Of a stretch of DNA of 49,260 bases, positions 1 to 9,338 are shown piece after piece. The stretch is from Betaproteobacteria bacterium (GTDB lineage: Bacteria > Pseudomonadota > Gammaproteobacteria > Burkholderiales > SG8-41). Positions within the stretch are counted from its first letter, which is position 1; each line of letters starts with the position of its first letter. The stretch lies in NCBI GenBank assembly GCA_029863175.1, contig JAOTVX010000028.1, forward strand, positions 1 through 49,260, in the 5' to 3' direction. The notes under the pieces are model-generated. The model ran no database searches. It was not told where the DNA came from and saw only the letters and a list, made by a program, of their open reading frames with translations. A program made the translations under genes and the position numbers.

Positions 1-49
1 AGAGGACGGACCGAAGGCGTTACGGATGGCTTATTCTGATTCATGTTGT

Positions 50-78
50 TTCTCTGTGACCTCTGTGTTCTCTGTGGC
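50..78. repeat. Single arm of CTCTGTG-word intergenic repeat
   Basis: The stretch is built from repeated CTCTGTG words. The same words, in inverted orientation, form the repeat at 13927-14048. Only one arm is visible here. Bases 1-49 to its left show no recognisable gene. It lies about 30 bases upstream of moaE, where no convincing ribosome binding site is seen. Confidence 0.5.
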
Positions 79-106
79 AAATGTTTTTTAATGTTCGGTT
101 AAACGG

Positions 107-565
107 ATGACTGTTCGGATCCAGACAGCTGATTTTGACGTCAGCGCGGAGATTGCGGCGCTGCGGCGCGGTAATCCCAAGATCGGCGCGGTTGCGAGTT
201 TCGTCGGGATCGTGCGCGACGTGAACGAGGGCGACGCGGTCGCCGGGATGACGCTCGAGCACTACCCGGGTATGACGGAACAGGCGATCGAGGAGATCGT
301 CACGCAGGCGCGTGGGCGCTGGCGCGTGCTCGACGCCCTGGTCATTCACCGCGTCGGCAGGCTCAAACCACAGGACCAGATCGTGCTCGTCGTCGTGGCG
401 GGCGAGCATCGCGGCGACGCGTTCGCTGCTTGCGAGTTCATCATGGATTACCTGAAAACGCGCGCGCCGTTCTGGAAAAAGGAAGCGACTGCAAAGGGCG
501 AGCGGTGGGTCGAAGCGCGCGCGTCGGATGACATTGCGGCGGAGCGCTGGCGGCTCAAGGGCTGA
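107..565 (+). CDS. moaE: Molybdopterin synthase catalytic subunit MoaE
   Basis: This is the large, catalytic subunit of molybdopterin synthase, which moves sulfur from MoaD thiocarboxylate onto precursor Z in molybdenum cofactor synthesis in the cytosol. The 152-residue product has the usual family length. Conserved segments are visible: HRVG at residues 81-84, GEHRGDAF at 99-106, and PFWKKE at 121-126, which carries the active-site lysines. The ATG at 107 has no strong Shine-Dalgarno sequence. moaD and moaA are not in the window and may lie to the left. crcB follows after 6 bases, so the two are probably co-transcribed although functionally unrelated. Confidence 0.93.
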   Translation: MTVRIQTADFDVSAEIAALRRGNPKIGAVASFVGIVRDVNEGDAVAGMTLEHYPGMTEQAIEEIVTQARGRWRVLDALVIHRVGRLKPQDQIVLVVVAGEHRGDAFAACEFIMDYLKTRAPFWKKEATAKGERWVEARASDDIAAERWRLKG

Positions 566-571
566 TAACGC

Positions 572-955
572 GTGAGTTGGCTTGGATTTCTCGCGGTCGG
601 CGCAGGGGCCGCTCTGGGGGCCTGGGCGCGCTGGGGCCTGGGCATTTTTTTCAATCCCGTTTTTCCCACGTTGCCGCTGGGAACGCTGGCGGCGAACCTG
701 ACGGGCGGACTGCTCATCGGCATCACCATGGGCATGCTGTCCCACTTCGAATCGTTGCCGCCGGAGATGCGCCTGCTGGTCGTGACCGGCTTTCTGGGCG
801 CCTTGACGACATTCTCGACTTTTTCTGCGGAGACCGTGGCACTCGTCGCGCGGCAGCAGTGGGGTTGGGCGGTGGCCCTGATCTTCGCGCATCTGGCTGG
901 CTCGCTGCTGATGACGTTGGCCGGGATCGGCGCGGCACGGTTACTATTGAGGTGA
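572..955 (+). CDS. crcB: Fluoride ion channel CrcB/FluC
   Basis: The product is a 127-residue, four-helix membrane protein of the Fluc family, which exports fluoride as a dual-topology dimer. Hallmarks are GAWARWGLG at 16-24, the helix-2 segment with Asn42 (NLTGG), and the signature GALTTFSTFS at 76-85, whose phenylalanines and break line the pore. Translation starts at a GTG at 572. The DUF190 gene follows after 3 bases; crcB and DUF190 are often found together. No crcB (fluoride) riboswitch is recognisable upstream, and the gene is embedded behind moaE. Confidence 0.93.
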   Translation: MSWLGFLAVGAGAALGAWARWGLGIFFNPVFPTLPLGTLAANLTGGLLIGITMGMLSHFESLPPEMRLLVVTGFLGALTTFSTFSAETVALVARQQWGWAVALIFAHLAGSLLMTLAGIGAARLLLR

Positions 956-958
956 GCC

Positions 959-1291
959 ATGAAGGGGACCTACCTGCGTTTCTACATGCACGAGAACCAT
1001 AAGCATGGCGGCATTCTGCTGTACGAGTGGCTTCTGGAGCGCGCGAAGAAGCTGGGTGTGCACGGGGGCTCCGCCTTCCGGGCGATCGCCGGCTTCGGTC
1101 GGCACGGCGTCCTCCACGAGCAGCACTTCTTCGAGTTGGCGGGCGACCTGACGGTGGAGGTCGAATTCCTGGTCCCGCGTGCGCAGGCTGAGAAGCTGCT
1201 CGAACTCGCCCGGAACGAGCGGGTTCGCGTCGTTTACGCGATGAGCGAAGCAGAGTTCGGCGAGACCGATGGCGAAGCCTCAAAACCGTGA
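959..1291 (+). CDS. DUF190 family protein
   Basis: A 110-residue soluble protein of the DUF190 family, which has a PII-like fold. The N-terminus has the typical YLRFYMHE stretch followed by a conserved helix (LYEWLLERAKKLGVHGGSAF) and GFGRHG. The family commonly lies beside crcB, as here with a 3-base gap, so a regulatory or accessory role for fluoride export is a reasonable inference but not proven. It ends at 1291, and an inverted repeat begins at its stop codon. Confidence 0.85.
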   Translation: MKGTYLRFYMHENHKHGGILLYEWLLERAKKLGVHGGSAFRAIAGFGRHGVLHEQHFFELAGDLTVEVEFLVPRAQAEKLLELARNERVRVVYAMSEAEFGETDGEASKP

Positions 1292-1475
1292 TTCGTGATT
1301 CGTGAATGGTGAATCGAAACGTCAAAGACCCATTTTAGCCGCAGATAAACGCCGATAAACGCCGATACAACTCAAGAACTTCCCTGTTTTCAATCTTCAG
1401 GCGAAGTTGCCCATCACACATCACCCGTCACTCATCACGATCCACCCACGACTCACGAATCACGACTCACCGATT
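1289..1475. repeat. Inverted word-repeat between convergent genes (GTGATTCGTGAATGG / GATAAACGCC)
   Basis: Left arm 1289-1316 consists of repeated GTGATTCGTGA and ATGGTGAATCG words. Right arm 1447-1475 holds their reverse complement (ACTCACGAATCACGACTCAC). Between them, 1337-1380 carries GATAAACGCC repeated with CTCAAGAAC, the same words as at 17457 and 47094. A CATCACCCGTCACTCATCACG stretch at about 1418-1438 recurs at 7077-7097. The right arm runs into the end of nnr and encodes its last residues. It may act as a bidirectional terminator, but there is no clear T-tract. Confidence 0.6.
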
Positions 1476-2961
1476 GGTTCAGCAGTTTGCGGGCCGCATC
1501 GATCAGCTCGCCGGCGGCGAGTCCCACGGGTCCGCAGCCGGCCTCAACCAGGGCGTCAGCCGCCGCGCCGTGAAGGAGCACACCTGCGAGCAGCGCGGTT
1601 TTCGCATCCGCGCCCTGGGCTAGCAGGGCAGCGATGATCCCCGTCAGAACATCCCCCATGCCGGCGCTGGCCATGCCGGGGTTGCCGGACGTATTCACGT
1701 GCCAGGTGCCATCAGGCGCCGCACATATGCTGCCATTCCCCTTGAGGACGATGAGACTGTTAAGGCTTGCGGCAAGCTTGATTGCGGCGCTTACGCGATC
1801 GTGTTGCACTTCGCGCGTCGTGATACCGAGCAGACGGGCAGCCTCGGCCGGATGGGGCGTCATGAGAGTGGCGGCTTTGCGCGCGGTTGTCTGGCTCGCG
1901 AGTCCCGGGTTCGCGCCGATGAGATTCAGCGCATCGGCGTCGAGGACCACGGGGAGCGGCGATTGCAGAGCGATTCCAAGGTAGAAGGCCGCGTCCGGCG
2001 CCTGGCCCAGGCCGGGCCCGACCGCGAGGCAATCGAGATGACCGAGCTTCAGCACTTCATCGGCGCTGCGAATCATCAGCTCGGGCTGTTGGGGATCGAC
2101 GGTAAGGGTGTCGCGGGCCAGTGTCCCGACATAGACTCGCCCCGCGCCTGATCTAAGCGCTGCTCGCGCGGCGAGCAGCGCTGCTCCGACCATGCCGTGA
2201 TCACCGCCGATCACGCCGATGCTGCCGTAGTCGCCCTTGTGGGTGCCGTAACGGCGTGGCTTGAGTGCAGTTTTCAGCGCGTCGAGGCCGATCAAGAAAC
2301 CGCTGGCCGGCCGCACCGACTGGGAATCGAGACCGAGCGTCCTTAGGTGCAGCTCGCCGCAATGGTCCGGGCCGTCGAGCGTAAGCAGCCCCGGCTTGAG
2401 GGCAACGAAGGTGACGGTATGGGTTGCGCGAACGGCGCAACCCATTATTCGCCCCGTATCCGAGTGCAGGCCGCTTGGCACATCGAGAGCCAGGACCGGC
2501 CCGCCGGTCCCGTTGATGGCGGCGATCCACTCCGCGTAACGGCCGCCGACGTCGCGCTCGAGGCCGATGCCGAAAATGCCATCTACGACGAGTCCCCACT
2601 CGCCGGCGTCGGGCAGATCCGGCCGGTTGGCGCCGCCAGCGGCACGCCAGGTTCGCAATGCCTGGCTTGCATCGTTCGACAGCTTGCCTTCATCGCCCGC
2701 GAAGACGACCGTTACGTTGAACCACCACTCCTTGAGATAACGCGCGACGACAAAGGCGTCACCCCCGTTGTTGCCAGGACCTGCGATGACCAGCACGGGC
2801 TTGCCGTTCCCACCCGCAAGTTCGCGGGCGAGCTCGGCGGCGGCCAAGCCTGCACGCTCCATGAGCGGCGGAGGATCGGGGGCCGCAGCCGCGGCCAGTT
2901 CGATCGCACGCACGTCCGTTGTCAGATAGACCGGCGCGCCGTGGCGGGAATGGAGCTTCAT
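1453..2961 (-). CDS. nnr: Bifunctional NAD(P)H-hydrate epimerase / ADP-dependent dehydratase
   Basis: This enzyme repairs hydrated NAD(P)H. The N-terminal half (about 220 residues) is the YjeF/NAXE epimerase domain with AGPGNNGGDAF. The C-terminal half is the NAXD dehydratase, a ribokinase-like fold, with GVIGGDHGMVGA and the ATP-site loop GMASAGMGDVLTG. The fused two-domain form is normal in bacteria. The ATG at 2961 gives 502 residues; an in-frame start at 3027 would add 22 residues of low-complexity basic sequence and was not preferred. The final residues SVSRDS are encoded by an intergenic repeat arm, so that repeat extended or replaced the C-terminus. It is divergent from purL. Confidence 0.93.
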   Translation of the reverse strand: MKLHSRHGAPVYLTTDVRAIELAAAAAPDPPPLMERAGLAAAELARELAGGNGKPVLVIAGPGNNGGDAFVVARYLKEWWFNVTVVFAGDEGKLSNDASQALRTWRAAGGANRPDLPDAGEWGLVVDGIFGIGLERDVGGRYAEWIAAINGTGGPVLALDVPSGLHSDTGRIMGCAVRATHTVTFVALKPGLLTLDGPDHCGELHLRTLGLDSQSVRPASGFLIGLDALKTALKPRRYGTHKGDYGSIGVIGGDHGMVGAALLAARAALRSGAGRVYVGTLARDTLTVDPQQPELMIRSADEVLKLGHLDCLAVGPGLGQAPDAAFYLGIALQSPLPVVLDADALNLIGANPGLASQTTARKAATLMTPHPAEAARLLGITTREVQHDRVSAAIKLAASLNSLIVLKGNGSICAAPDGTWHVNTSGNPGMASAGMGDVLTGIIAALLAQGADAKTALLAGVLLHGAAADALVEAGCGPVGLAAGELIDAARKLLNQSVSRDS

Positions 2962-2982
2962 AAGTCCCCGTAGTTTAACGTG

Positions 2983-3015
2983 AATCGCCCGGCGGCCGCT
3001 GCGACGCGGGGCGAT
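2983..3015. promoter_or_regulatory. Dyad in the nnr-purL divergent intergenic region
   Basis: An exact 8-base inverted repeat (AATCGCCC at 2983-2990, GGGCGATT at 3008-3015) encloses a very GC-rich 17-base loop. It lies in the 94-base gap between divergent nnr and purL. A TAACAT at 3022-3027 could be a weak -10 for purL but no -35 is evident. It could be an operator or a leader hairpin. Confidence 0.3.
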
Positions 3016-3055
3016 TTGGTGTAACATTGACCCTTAGCAAGCCTGATCCCGCGAC

Positions 3056-6000
3056 ATGTCGCAGATTCTCAGGCTGAGAGGGCGGAACGCGCTCTCAGCC
3101 TTTCGCCTTCGCAAGCTCGCTGCTTCCTGCACTGCCGCCGTACCGAGCGTCTCGGGCATCCACGCCGAGTTCTGGCATTTCGTACAGGCCGGGCGTCTTC
3201 TTTCAATGGACGAGGCCTCGCGCCTGGAACGCGTCCTGACCTACGGCCCAGCGCAGGCGACCGGAGAAGCTCGCGGTGAGCTTATGCTCGTTGTGCCGCG
3301 CATCGGCACCATCTCGCCGTGGTCCTCGAAGGCGTCAGACATCGCGCGGCACTGCGGTCTCGAGGCCGTGCAGCGCATCGAGCGCGGCGTGGCGTACTTC
3401 ATCTCGACACGGGATGGTCTGCCTGTTTCTTCAAATGATCGGGCGGCATTGGCGCCCCTGATTCATGATCGTATGACGGAGATGGTGCTCGACTCCCTTG
3501 AGGATGCCGCCCGATTGTTCGAGCATTTCGAGCCGAAGCCGCTCGCGACCGTGGACGTGATAAGTGGGGGTGTGGCGGCCCTCGAACGCGCCAACCGGGA
3601 AATGGGGCTCGCGCTCTCGGAGGACGAGATTGCATACCTCGCGGCGCAGTTTGCCCGCATGGCGCGCAATCCCACCGATGTCGAGCTGATGATGTTCGCG
3701 CAGGCAAATTCCGAGCACTGCCGGCACAAGATTTTCAATGCCAGTTGGGTCATCGACGGGCAGCCGCAGGAGCTTTCGCTCTTCGGCATGATCCGCACCA
3801 CCCATCAGAAGCACCCGCGCGGCACCGTAGTGGCGTATTCCGACAACGCGGCAGTAATGGAAGGCGCCCGGATCGCGCGCTTTTATCCTGGGGAGGGGGG
3901 CGAATACCGCTATTCACAGGGGCTCACCCACACCGTAATGAAGGTCGAGACGCACAACCATCCCACGGCGATCTCCCCGTTTCCTGGCGCGGCCACGGGG
4001 GCGGGCGGAGAGATCCGCGACGAGGGGGCCACCGGGCGCGGCGCGAAGCCCAAGGCCGGACTGACCGGCTTCACCGTGTCAAACCTGTGCATACCCGGCT
4101 TCGTGCAACCGTGGGAAAAAGACGGCTACGGGCGGCCGCGCCGCATTGCGTCGGCGCTCCAGATCATGCTCGAGGGCCCGATCGGGGGCGCGTCGTTCAA
4201 CAACGAGTTCGGCCGGCCGAACCTGGCCGGCTATTTCCGCACGTTTGAGCAGTGCGTGGCGGGGGCCATGCGCGGCTACCACAAGCCGATCATGATCGCG
4301 GGCGGTGTCGGCAACCTCGCAGCGGAGCACGCGATGAAGCAACCGTTCGCTGCGGGCGCCTTGCTGGTGCAGCTGGGCGGACCGGGCATGCTGATCGGCC
4401 TCGGCGGCGGAGCGGCGTCGAGCATGGATACCGGCGTGAACCTGGAAGACCTCGATTTCGACTCGGTCCAGCGCGGCAACGCCGAGATCGAGCGTCGCGC
4501 GCAGGAAGTCATCGACCGGTGCTGGGCGCTGGGCAGCGTGAATCCGATTCTCTCGATTCATGACGTCGGCGCCGGCGGTCTTTCGAATGCGCTGCCGGAG
4601 CTGGTGCATTCGGCGGGACGGGGCGGACAGCTCGATCTGCGCAAGGTTCCGAACGAAGAGCCGGGGATGTCACCGCTGCAGATCTGGTGCAACGAGGCGC
4701 AGGAGCGCTACGTGCTGGCGATCGCGCCGCACGATCTCGATCGCTTCCGGGCGATCTGCGAGCGCGAGCGCTGCCCCTTTGCCGTTGTGGGCACCGCGAC
4801 GGCCGAAGGCCGGCTGGTCGTGACAGATCCGGTGTTCGGCAACGAGCCGGTCGACATGGAACTTGCCGTCCTGCTTGGCAAGCCGCCGAAAATGACGCGC
4901 GATATCGCGCATGAGGCGCGGGAACTGCCGCCCTTCGAGATCGCGGCAATCGATCTGCGCGATGCTGTTTATCGCGTGCTGCGCCTGCCCGCGGTCGCCG
5001 ACAAGACGTTTCTCATCACCATTGGCGATCGCACGGTCGGCGGCCTTACGGCGCGCGACCAGATGGTCGGCCCGTGGCAGGTCCCGGTCGCGGATGCAGC
5101 GGTGACCCTGCTCGGGTTCGATACTTACCGCGGCGAGGCCTTTGCCATGGGCGAGCGCACGCAACTTGCGCTGGTCAGTCCGGAAGCCTCGGGACGGATG
5201 GCGATCGGCGAGGCCATTACCAATATCGCCGCCGCTCCCATAGTTGACATCGGGGATATCAAGCTCTCTGCGAACTGGATGGCGGCAGCGGGGCACCCCG
5301 GCGAGGACGCTGCGCTGTTCGATACGGTGCGCGCGGTGGCGATGGAACTATGCCCGGCGCTCGGTGTGAGCATTCCCGTGGGCAAGGACAGCCTGTCCAT
5401 GAAAACGGCATGGGAGGAGGACGGCACGCGCAAAGAAGTCACTGCGCCGCTCTCGCTCATCGTCTCGGCGTTCGCGCCGGTAGCCGACGTGCGCGCCACG
5501 CTGACGCCGCAGTTGAGGACTGATTGCGGCGAGACCGACCTGGTGTTGATCGATCTTGGGGTTACGCGTTGCCGGTTGGGCGGCTCGGCGCTCGCACAGG
5601 TCCACGGGCAGGTTGGCGACACCGCGCCAGACGTGGATCCGGGGCAGCTCGGGGCTTTCTTTGCAGCAGTTCAGCGGTTGAACCGCGAAGGCAGGTTGCT
5701 CGCCTATCACGACCGCTCGGATGGCGGACTGCTCGCGACGGTATGCGAAATGATGTTCGCCGGTCGAATTGGAGCTTCACTTCAATTCGATACATTGCCT
5801 CCAGGCAAGTCCGCGATGGAGTTTCTATTCAATGAGGAGCTTGGAGCCGTTATCCAGGTCCGCAGGGCTGATCTGCCCGAAGTGCGGAAGGCGTTCTCGG
5901 AATCGGCCCTGGAAAACTGCCTGCATGCGATCGGTACCCCGAATCAAGATGATTCGCTCAGCATCGCCGTAAGGGGCAAGGAGATCTTGCGCGAAACGCG

Positions 6001-6949
6001 CGTCGATCTTCGCCGTGCTTGGTCGGAGACGACCTACCACCTGCAGAAGCTGCGAGACAACCCGGAATGCGCGCAGGAAGAATACGACCGGCTGTTGGAC
6101 GGCGATGACCCAGGATTGCACGCGACGCACAGCTTCGATCCCGCGCACGATGTTGCCGCGCCTTTTGTGGGCCGCGGTCCCCGGCCGAGGATCGCGGTCC
6201 TGCGCGAGCAGGGCGTCAACGGCCAGGTGGAAATGGCGGCTGCCTTTGACCGCGCGGGCTTCAGCGCCGTGGATGTGCACATGAGCGATGTCATTGCCGG
6301 TCGAGTGAGCCTGGCGCACTTCAAGGGCATTGCCGCCTGCGGCGGGTTTTCCTACGGCGACGTGCTGGGCGCCGGCGAGGGCTGGGCCAAGTCCATCCTC
6401 TTCAATGCGCGCGCGCGCGACGAGTTCGAAGCCTTCTTTAAGCGCCCCGATACCTTCGCTCTGGGCGTGTGCAACGGCTGCCAGATGATGAGCAACCTGC
6501 ATGAACTCATTCCTGGCGCGACCGCATGGCCGCACTTCGTGCGCAACCGCTCGGAGCAGTTCGAAGCGCGGGTGGTGATGCTGGCAGTGCAGCGCTCGTC
6601 CTCCCTGTTCTTGGAAGGAATGGCCGGGAGCCGTTTGCCGGTTGCGGTGGCGCACGGCGAAGGTTACGCCGAGTTCGCAGAGGAGAGGGCGCAAGCTGCC
6701 GCCGAGCCGCTCGTGGCGCTGCGTTTCGTGAACAACCGTGGCACGGCAACCGAGACCTATCCGTACAATCCAAACGGCTCTCCCGGCGGCATCGCCGGAC
6801 TCACCACCCCGGACGGGCGCTTTACCATTCTGATGCCGCATCCGGAGCGCATGTTCCGGACCGTTCAGCATTCGTGGCATCCGGAGGGCTGGGGCGAGAA
6901 TGGTCCGTGGCTGCGCATGTTCCGCAACGCACGGCGGTGGGTGGGGTAA
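3056..6949 (+). CDS. purL: Phosphoribosylformylglycinamidine synthase PurL (large, single-chain)
   Basis: The enzyme catalyses step four of purine synthesis, converting FGAR plus glutamine and ATP to FGAM. At 1297 residues it is the large proteobacterial form, with the PurS-like N-terminus, two AIRS-like synthase halves and a C-terminal class I glutaminase in one chain. Visible landmarks are [19 protein letters not shown] in the first synthase half, [17 protein letters not shown], and the glutaminase nucleophile Cys1139 in [11 protein letters not shown] with His1262 and Glu1264 in PHPERM. The ATG at 3056 leads into the family-typical [15 protein letters not shown]. No Shine-Dalgarno is obvious. 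It is monocistronic and followed by convergent ppiC. Confidence 0.97.
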   Translation: MSQILRLRGRNALSAFRLRKLAASCTAAVPSVSGIHAEFWHFVQAGRLLSMDEASRLERVLTYGPAQATGEARGELMLVVPRIGTISPWSSKASDIARHCGLEAVQRIERGVAYFISTRDGLPVSSNDRAALAPLIHDRMTEMVLDSLEDAARLFEHFEPKPLATVDVISGGVAALERANREMGLALSEDEIAYLAAQFARMARNPTDVELMMFAQANSEHCRHKIFNASWVIDGQPQELSLFGMIRTTHQKHPRGTVVAYSDNAAVMEGARIARFYPGEGGEYRYSQGLTHTVMKVETHNHPTAISPFPGAATGAGGEIRDEGATGRGAKPKAGLTGFTVSNLCIPGFVQPWEKDGYGRPRRIASALQIMLEGPIGGASFNNEFGRPNLAGYFRTFEQCVAGAMRGYHKPIMIAGGVGNLAAEHAMKQPFAAGALLVQLGGPGMLIGLGGGAASSMDTGVNLEDLDFDSVQRGNAEIERRAQEVIDRCWALGSVNPILSIHDVGAGGLSNALPELVHSAGRGGQLDLRKVPNEEPGMSPLQIWCNEAQERYVLAIAPHDLDRFRAICERERCPFAVVGTATAEGRLVVTDPVFGNEPVDMELAVLLGKPPKMTRDIAHEARELPPFEIAAIDLRDAVYRVLRLPAVADKTFLITIGDRTVGGLTARDQMVGPWQVPVADAAVTLLGFDTYRGEAFAMGERTQLALVSPEASGRMAIGEAITNIAAAPIVDIGDIKLSANWMAAAGHPGEDAALFDTVRAVAMELCPALGVSIPVGKDSLSMKTAWEEDGTRKEVTAPLSLIVSAFAPVADVRATLTPQLRTDCGETDLVLIDLGVTRCRLGGSALAQVHGQVGDTAPDVDPGQLGAFFAAVQRLNREGRLLAYHDRSDGGLLATVCEMMFAGRIGASLQFDTLPPGKSAMEFLFNEELGAVIQVRRADLPEVRKAFSESALENCLHAIGTPNQDDSLSIAVRGKEILRETRVDLRRAWSETTYHLQKLRDNPECAQEEYDRLLDGDDPGLHATHSFDPAHDVAAPFVGRGPRPRIAVLREQGVNGQVEMAAAFDRAGFSAVDVHMSDVIAGRVSLAHFKGIAACGGFSYGDVLGAGEGWAKSILFNARARDEFEAFFKRPDTFALGVCNGCQMMSNLHELIPGATAWPHFVRNRSEQFEARVVMLAVQRSSSLFLEGMAGSRLPVAVAHGEGYAEFAEERAQAAAEPLVALRFVNNRGTATETYPYNPNGSPGGIAGLTTPDGRFTILMPHPERMFRTVQHSWHPEGWGENGPWLRMFRNARRWVG

Positions 6950-7100
6950 CACCAAGGCAGAGGGCAGAAGGAAAACCGTCGCGTTGCCGATCAAAACCGA
7001 TGCGCCGTTCTATTCGGAAGACAAGCGCGATTCGGTTGTCCGGGATCCGCTACACTACAAGTCGGCTCTGCTTACGCATCACCCGTCACCCATCACGGGG

Positions 7101-7889
7101 TTACTGAATTTTCGCCTTGGCGCGCAGATCGGCGATCACCTTCCGGACCATCTGGCTTTGCAGGTTGCGCTCCAGCGAGGGCTTGGCTTCCTCGAAGCTC
7201 GGCATTCGGGCGACGCGCTCGTCGTCAAGACGGATCACATGCCAACCGAAATTGGTCTTGACCGGCGCCTCGGTCATTTGGCCCTTCTTGAGGCTGACGA
7301 GGGTCTCGCCAAACGGCTTCACGTAGCGTGAGGCGGGGCTCCAGTCGAGGTCGCCGCCGCGGCCCTTGCTGCCCGGGTCCTTGGATTTTTCGGCAGCCAG
7401 CTTTTCGAAGCTGCCGCCAGCGCTGATCTGCTTGATGATGTCCTTCGCCTCGTCTTCGCCATTGACGAGTATGTGGCGCGCCCGGTACTCCTTGGTCGCG
7501 AGCTCGGGCTTGATCCGCTCGTATTCCTGCTGGAGCGCTTCCGCAGAGATCGGATTCTTGCTGAAGTAGTCCTGAAAATACGCTTGAGCCAGGGCCCGCA
7601 CGCGGAAGAGCTCGAGACTCGCGGCGACACCGGGCTGCTTGTCGATGCCTTGGCGAACGGCTTCCTGCGCGATGACCTCCTGGTTGATAAGAGCCTCGCG
7701 GACACTTTTGCGCAGCTGCGGCGTGTCGGGCGAGCCCTGGGCGACCCCGGCCTGCACCGCGGCATCGAGACGGTACTGCGGGATGGAAATGCCGTTCACT
7801 TTCGCGGCCGGCTTGTCCTGGGCCACGGCTACGGTCGCGACGGTGGCAGTGGCCAGCATCAGCGCTAGGATGGCGAAAGGGCGCTTCAT
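7101..7889 (-). CDS. Periplasmic PpiC-type (parvulin) peptidyl-prolyl isomerase
   Basis: A 262-residue protein with a clear Sec signal peptide (MKRPF followed by a hydrophobic run, cleavage likely after AVA at 23). An alpha-helical chaperone-like stretch (about 30-130) precedes a parvulin domain (about 134-230) with ARHILV, GGDLDW and FGWHVIRLDD. It probably assists folding of exported proteins, like SurA or PrsA-type isomerases. A good AAGGAAA ribosome binding site precedes the ATG. It is last in a leftward yciB-bolA-ppiC group, 23 bases after bolA. This trio is common in betaproteobacteria. Confidence 0.9.
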   Translation of the reverse strand: MKRPFAILALMLATATVATVAVAQDKPAAKVNGISIPQYRLDAAVQAGVAQGSPDTPQLRKSVREALINQEVIAQEAVRQGIDKQPGVAASLELFRVRALAQAYFQDYFSKNPISAEALQQEYERIKPELATKEYRARHILVNGEDEAKDIIKQISAGGSFEKLAAEKSKDPGSKGRGGDLDWSPASRYVKPFGETLVSLKKGQMTEAPVKTNFGWHVIRLDDERVARMPSFEEAKPSLERNLQSQMVRKVIADLRAKAKIQ

Positions 7890-7912
7890 CGGGTTTCCTT
7901 TTCGTAAAAAAG

Positions 7913-8176
7913 TCAGATTTCGTCCGGCGCGTAGGCACGAATCGCAAGCGCGTGGATCTCGCTCTTCATCATCGGACCGAGCGCTTGGTAAATCATGCGG
8001 TGGCGCTGTTGTATCGGCTTGCCGAAAAACTGGGGAGACACAATGACGAGCTCGTAGTGTCCGCCACCGCCCTTGGCGCCTTCGTGTCCGATGTGCTGGC
8101 CCGACTCATCCACGATTTCGAGCGAGTCCGGCTGGAGCGCGGCAAGGTGCTGCTGAATTCTCTGGATCACGCTCAT
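7913..8176 (-). CDS. bolA: BolA family protein
   Basis: A small BolA-fold protein of about 87 residues. Proteins of this family pair with monothiol glutaredoxins in iron-sulfur handling or act in stress-related regulation. The core GHYELVIVSPQFFGKPIQQR matches the family, including the histidine followed by the beta-strand and the Arg-rich helix start. The ATG at 8176 gives the usual MSVIQRIQQHL N-terminus; an ATG at 8188 would add four residues and cannot be excluded. It sits between yciB and ppiC on the same strand with short gaps. Confidence 0.88.
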   Translation of the reverse strand: MSVIQRIQQHLAALQPDSLEIVDESGQHIGHEGAKGGGGHYELVIVSPQFFGKPIQQRHRMIYQALGPMMKSEIHALAIRAYAPDEI

Positions 8177-8207
8177 CACGTAGAACATTCCTGCTTCGTG
8201 TGTCGTA

Positions 8208-8744
8208 TCACTTGGCCTTTTCCTCGACGTAACGGGCGAGCAGCAACGCCTGCAGCACCACGAACACGAGCATCAGTCCGATACCGCCGAATAGCTTGAA
8301 GTTCACCCAGTCATCGGTTGAAAAGTTGTAGGCGACGAGCAGATTGAGGGCACCCATGAAAGCGAAAAAGCCGATCCAGCTGACCAGCAGCTTGGTCCAG
8401 ACAATATCCGGCATCGTGACCTGTTGCCCCAGCATGGACCGGATGAGGTTCTTCTTGAACAGCGCCGCGGAGACGGCCAGCGTGCCGGCAAACAACCAGT
8501 AGAGGACTGTCGGCTTCCACTTGATGAACATCTCGTCTTGCAGCAACAGCGTCGCGCTGCCGAAGACCAGGATGACGCCCAAGCTGACCCAAAGCATGTT
8601 ATCCACTTTGCGATGGCGCAGCCACACCCAGCCGATCTGGACGATGCTGGCGGCCATTGCGACCGCGGTAGCGACGTAGATGCCGTACAGCTTGAAAGCC
8701 GCGAAGAACAGGATGACCGGAAACGTGTCGAACAGGAACTTCAT
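8208..8744 (-). CDS. yciB: Inner-membrane septation protein A (YciB/IspZ)
   Basis: A 178-residue inner-membrane protein with about five hydrophobic segments. It matches YciB/IspA in the N-terminal [18 protein letters not shown], the [15 protein letters not shown] loop and the [15 protein letters not shown] segment. The family affects cell-envelope integrity and division. It is first in the leftward group with bolA and ppiC. The ATG at 8744 lacks a strong ribosome binding site. A repeat block (8771-8870) lies upstream. Confidence 0.93.
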   Translation of the reverse strand: MKFLFDTFPVILFFAAFKLYGIYVATAVAMAASIVQIGWVWLRHRKVDNMLWVSLGVILVFGSATLLLQDEMFIKWKPTVLYWLFAGTLAVSAALFKKNLIRSMLGQQVTMPDIVWTKLLVSWIGFFAFMGALNLLVAYNFSTDDWVNFKLFGGIGLMLVFVVLQALLLARYVEEKAK

Positions 8745-8770
8745 TGCCGCGTATTATCCCGCTACTGTGG

Positions 8771-8870
8771 GGGAATGGGAAATGGGTAATGGGGAATCGG
8801 CAACATGGGGCGCGCGACCAGGCGCGTTGCGATTCTCAGCATTTCCTGTTCCCAATTTCCTATTTCCCGG
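8771..8870. repeat. Inverted word-repeat (GGGAAATGGG / CCCAATTTCC)
   Basis: The left arm (8771-8800) is repeated GGGAATGGGAAATGGGTAATG. The right arm (8841-8870) is its imperfect complement (TTTCCTGTTCCCAATTTCC). The right arm overlaps the last codons of msrB, so the msrB C-terminus TGK-stop is written in repeat sequence. Related words occur at 26592-26614. Confidence 0.55.
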
Positions 8871-9297
8871 TCTTGTCGAACTTGAGGGAGGCCGAATTAA
8901 TGCAGTAACGCAGTCCGGTCGGGTCGGGGCCGTCCTCGAAGACGTGGCCAAGATGCGCATCGCAGCGGCTGCACAGCGCCTCGGTCCGGCGCATGAGGAA
9001 GCTGTAATCGTCCTCCGTCGCGACGTTTTCTGCTTTCATCGGCTGCCAGAAGCTGGGCCAGCCAGTGCCGGAATCGAACTTGTGATCGGAGTTGAACAGC
9101 TCGGCGTCGCAGCACACGCAGCGATAGACGCCGGGCTCGTGGTTGTCCCAGTAAGCGCCGCTAAACGCGCGTTCCGTGCCTTTTTCCCGGGCGACGTGAA
9201 ACTGCTCAGACGTGAGCGCCTTACGCCAGTCGGCGTCAGTCTTGACCATCTTGTCGGGCACCGCGGGTTTCGGGTTCTGATCAGATTTGTCGCTCAC
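8860..9297 (-). CDS. msrB: Peptide-methionine (R)-S-oxide reductase MsrB
   Basis: A 145-residue cytosolic enzyme that repairs methionine R-sulfoxide. It has the structural zinc site (Cys60, Cys63; Cys109, Cys112), the substrate motif [13 protein letters not shown] at 74-86, and the catalytic cysteine 132 in RYCINSASL. The recycling cysteine is in [10 protein letters not shown]. The start is a GTG at 9297 with AAGGA about 9 bases upstream. msrA is not in the window. The gene lies between the FAD-linked dehydrogenase and yciB on the same strand. Confidence 0.95.
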   Translation of the reverse strand: MSDKSDQNPKPAVPDKMVKTDADWRKALTSEQFHVAREKGTERAFSGAYWDNHEPGVYRCVCCDAELFNSDHKFDSGTGWPSFWQPMKAENVATEDDYSFLMRRTEALCSRCDAHLGHVFEDGPDPTGLRYCINSASLKFDKTGK

Positions 9298-9338
9298 GCC
9301 TTAATCCTTTTCCTAAGGGAAAGTGCCCGTGGTGGCCA

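Noticed and set aside
1337..1438. Possible CRISPR array from evenly repeated words
   Set aside because: The words are 9-15 bases, directly adjacent and degenerate, without unique spacers of constant size, and no cas genes are present.
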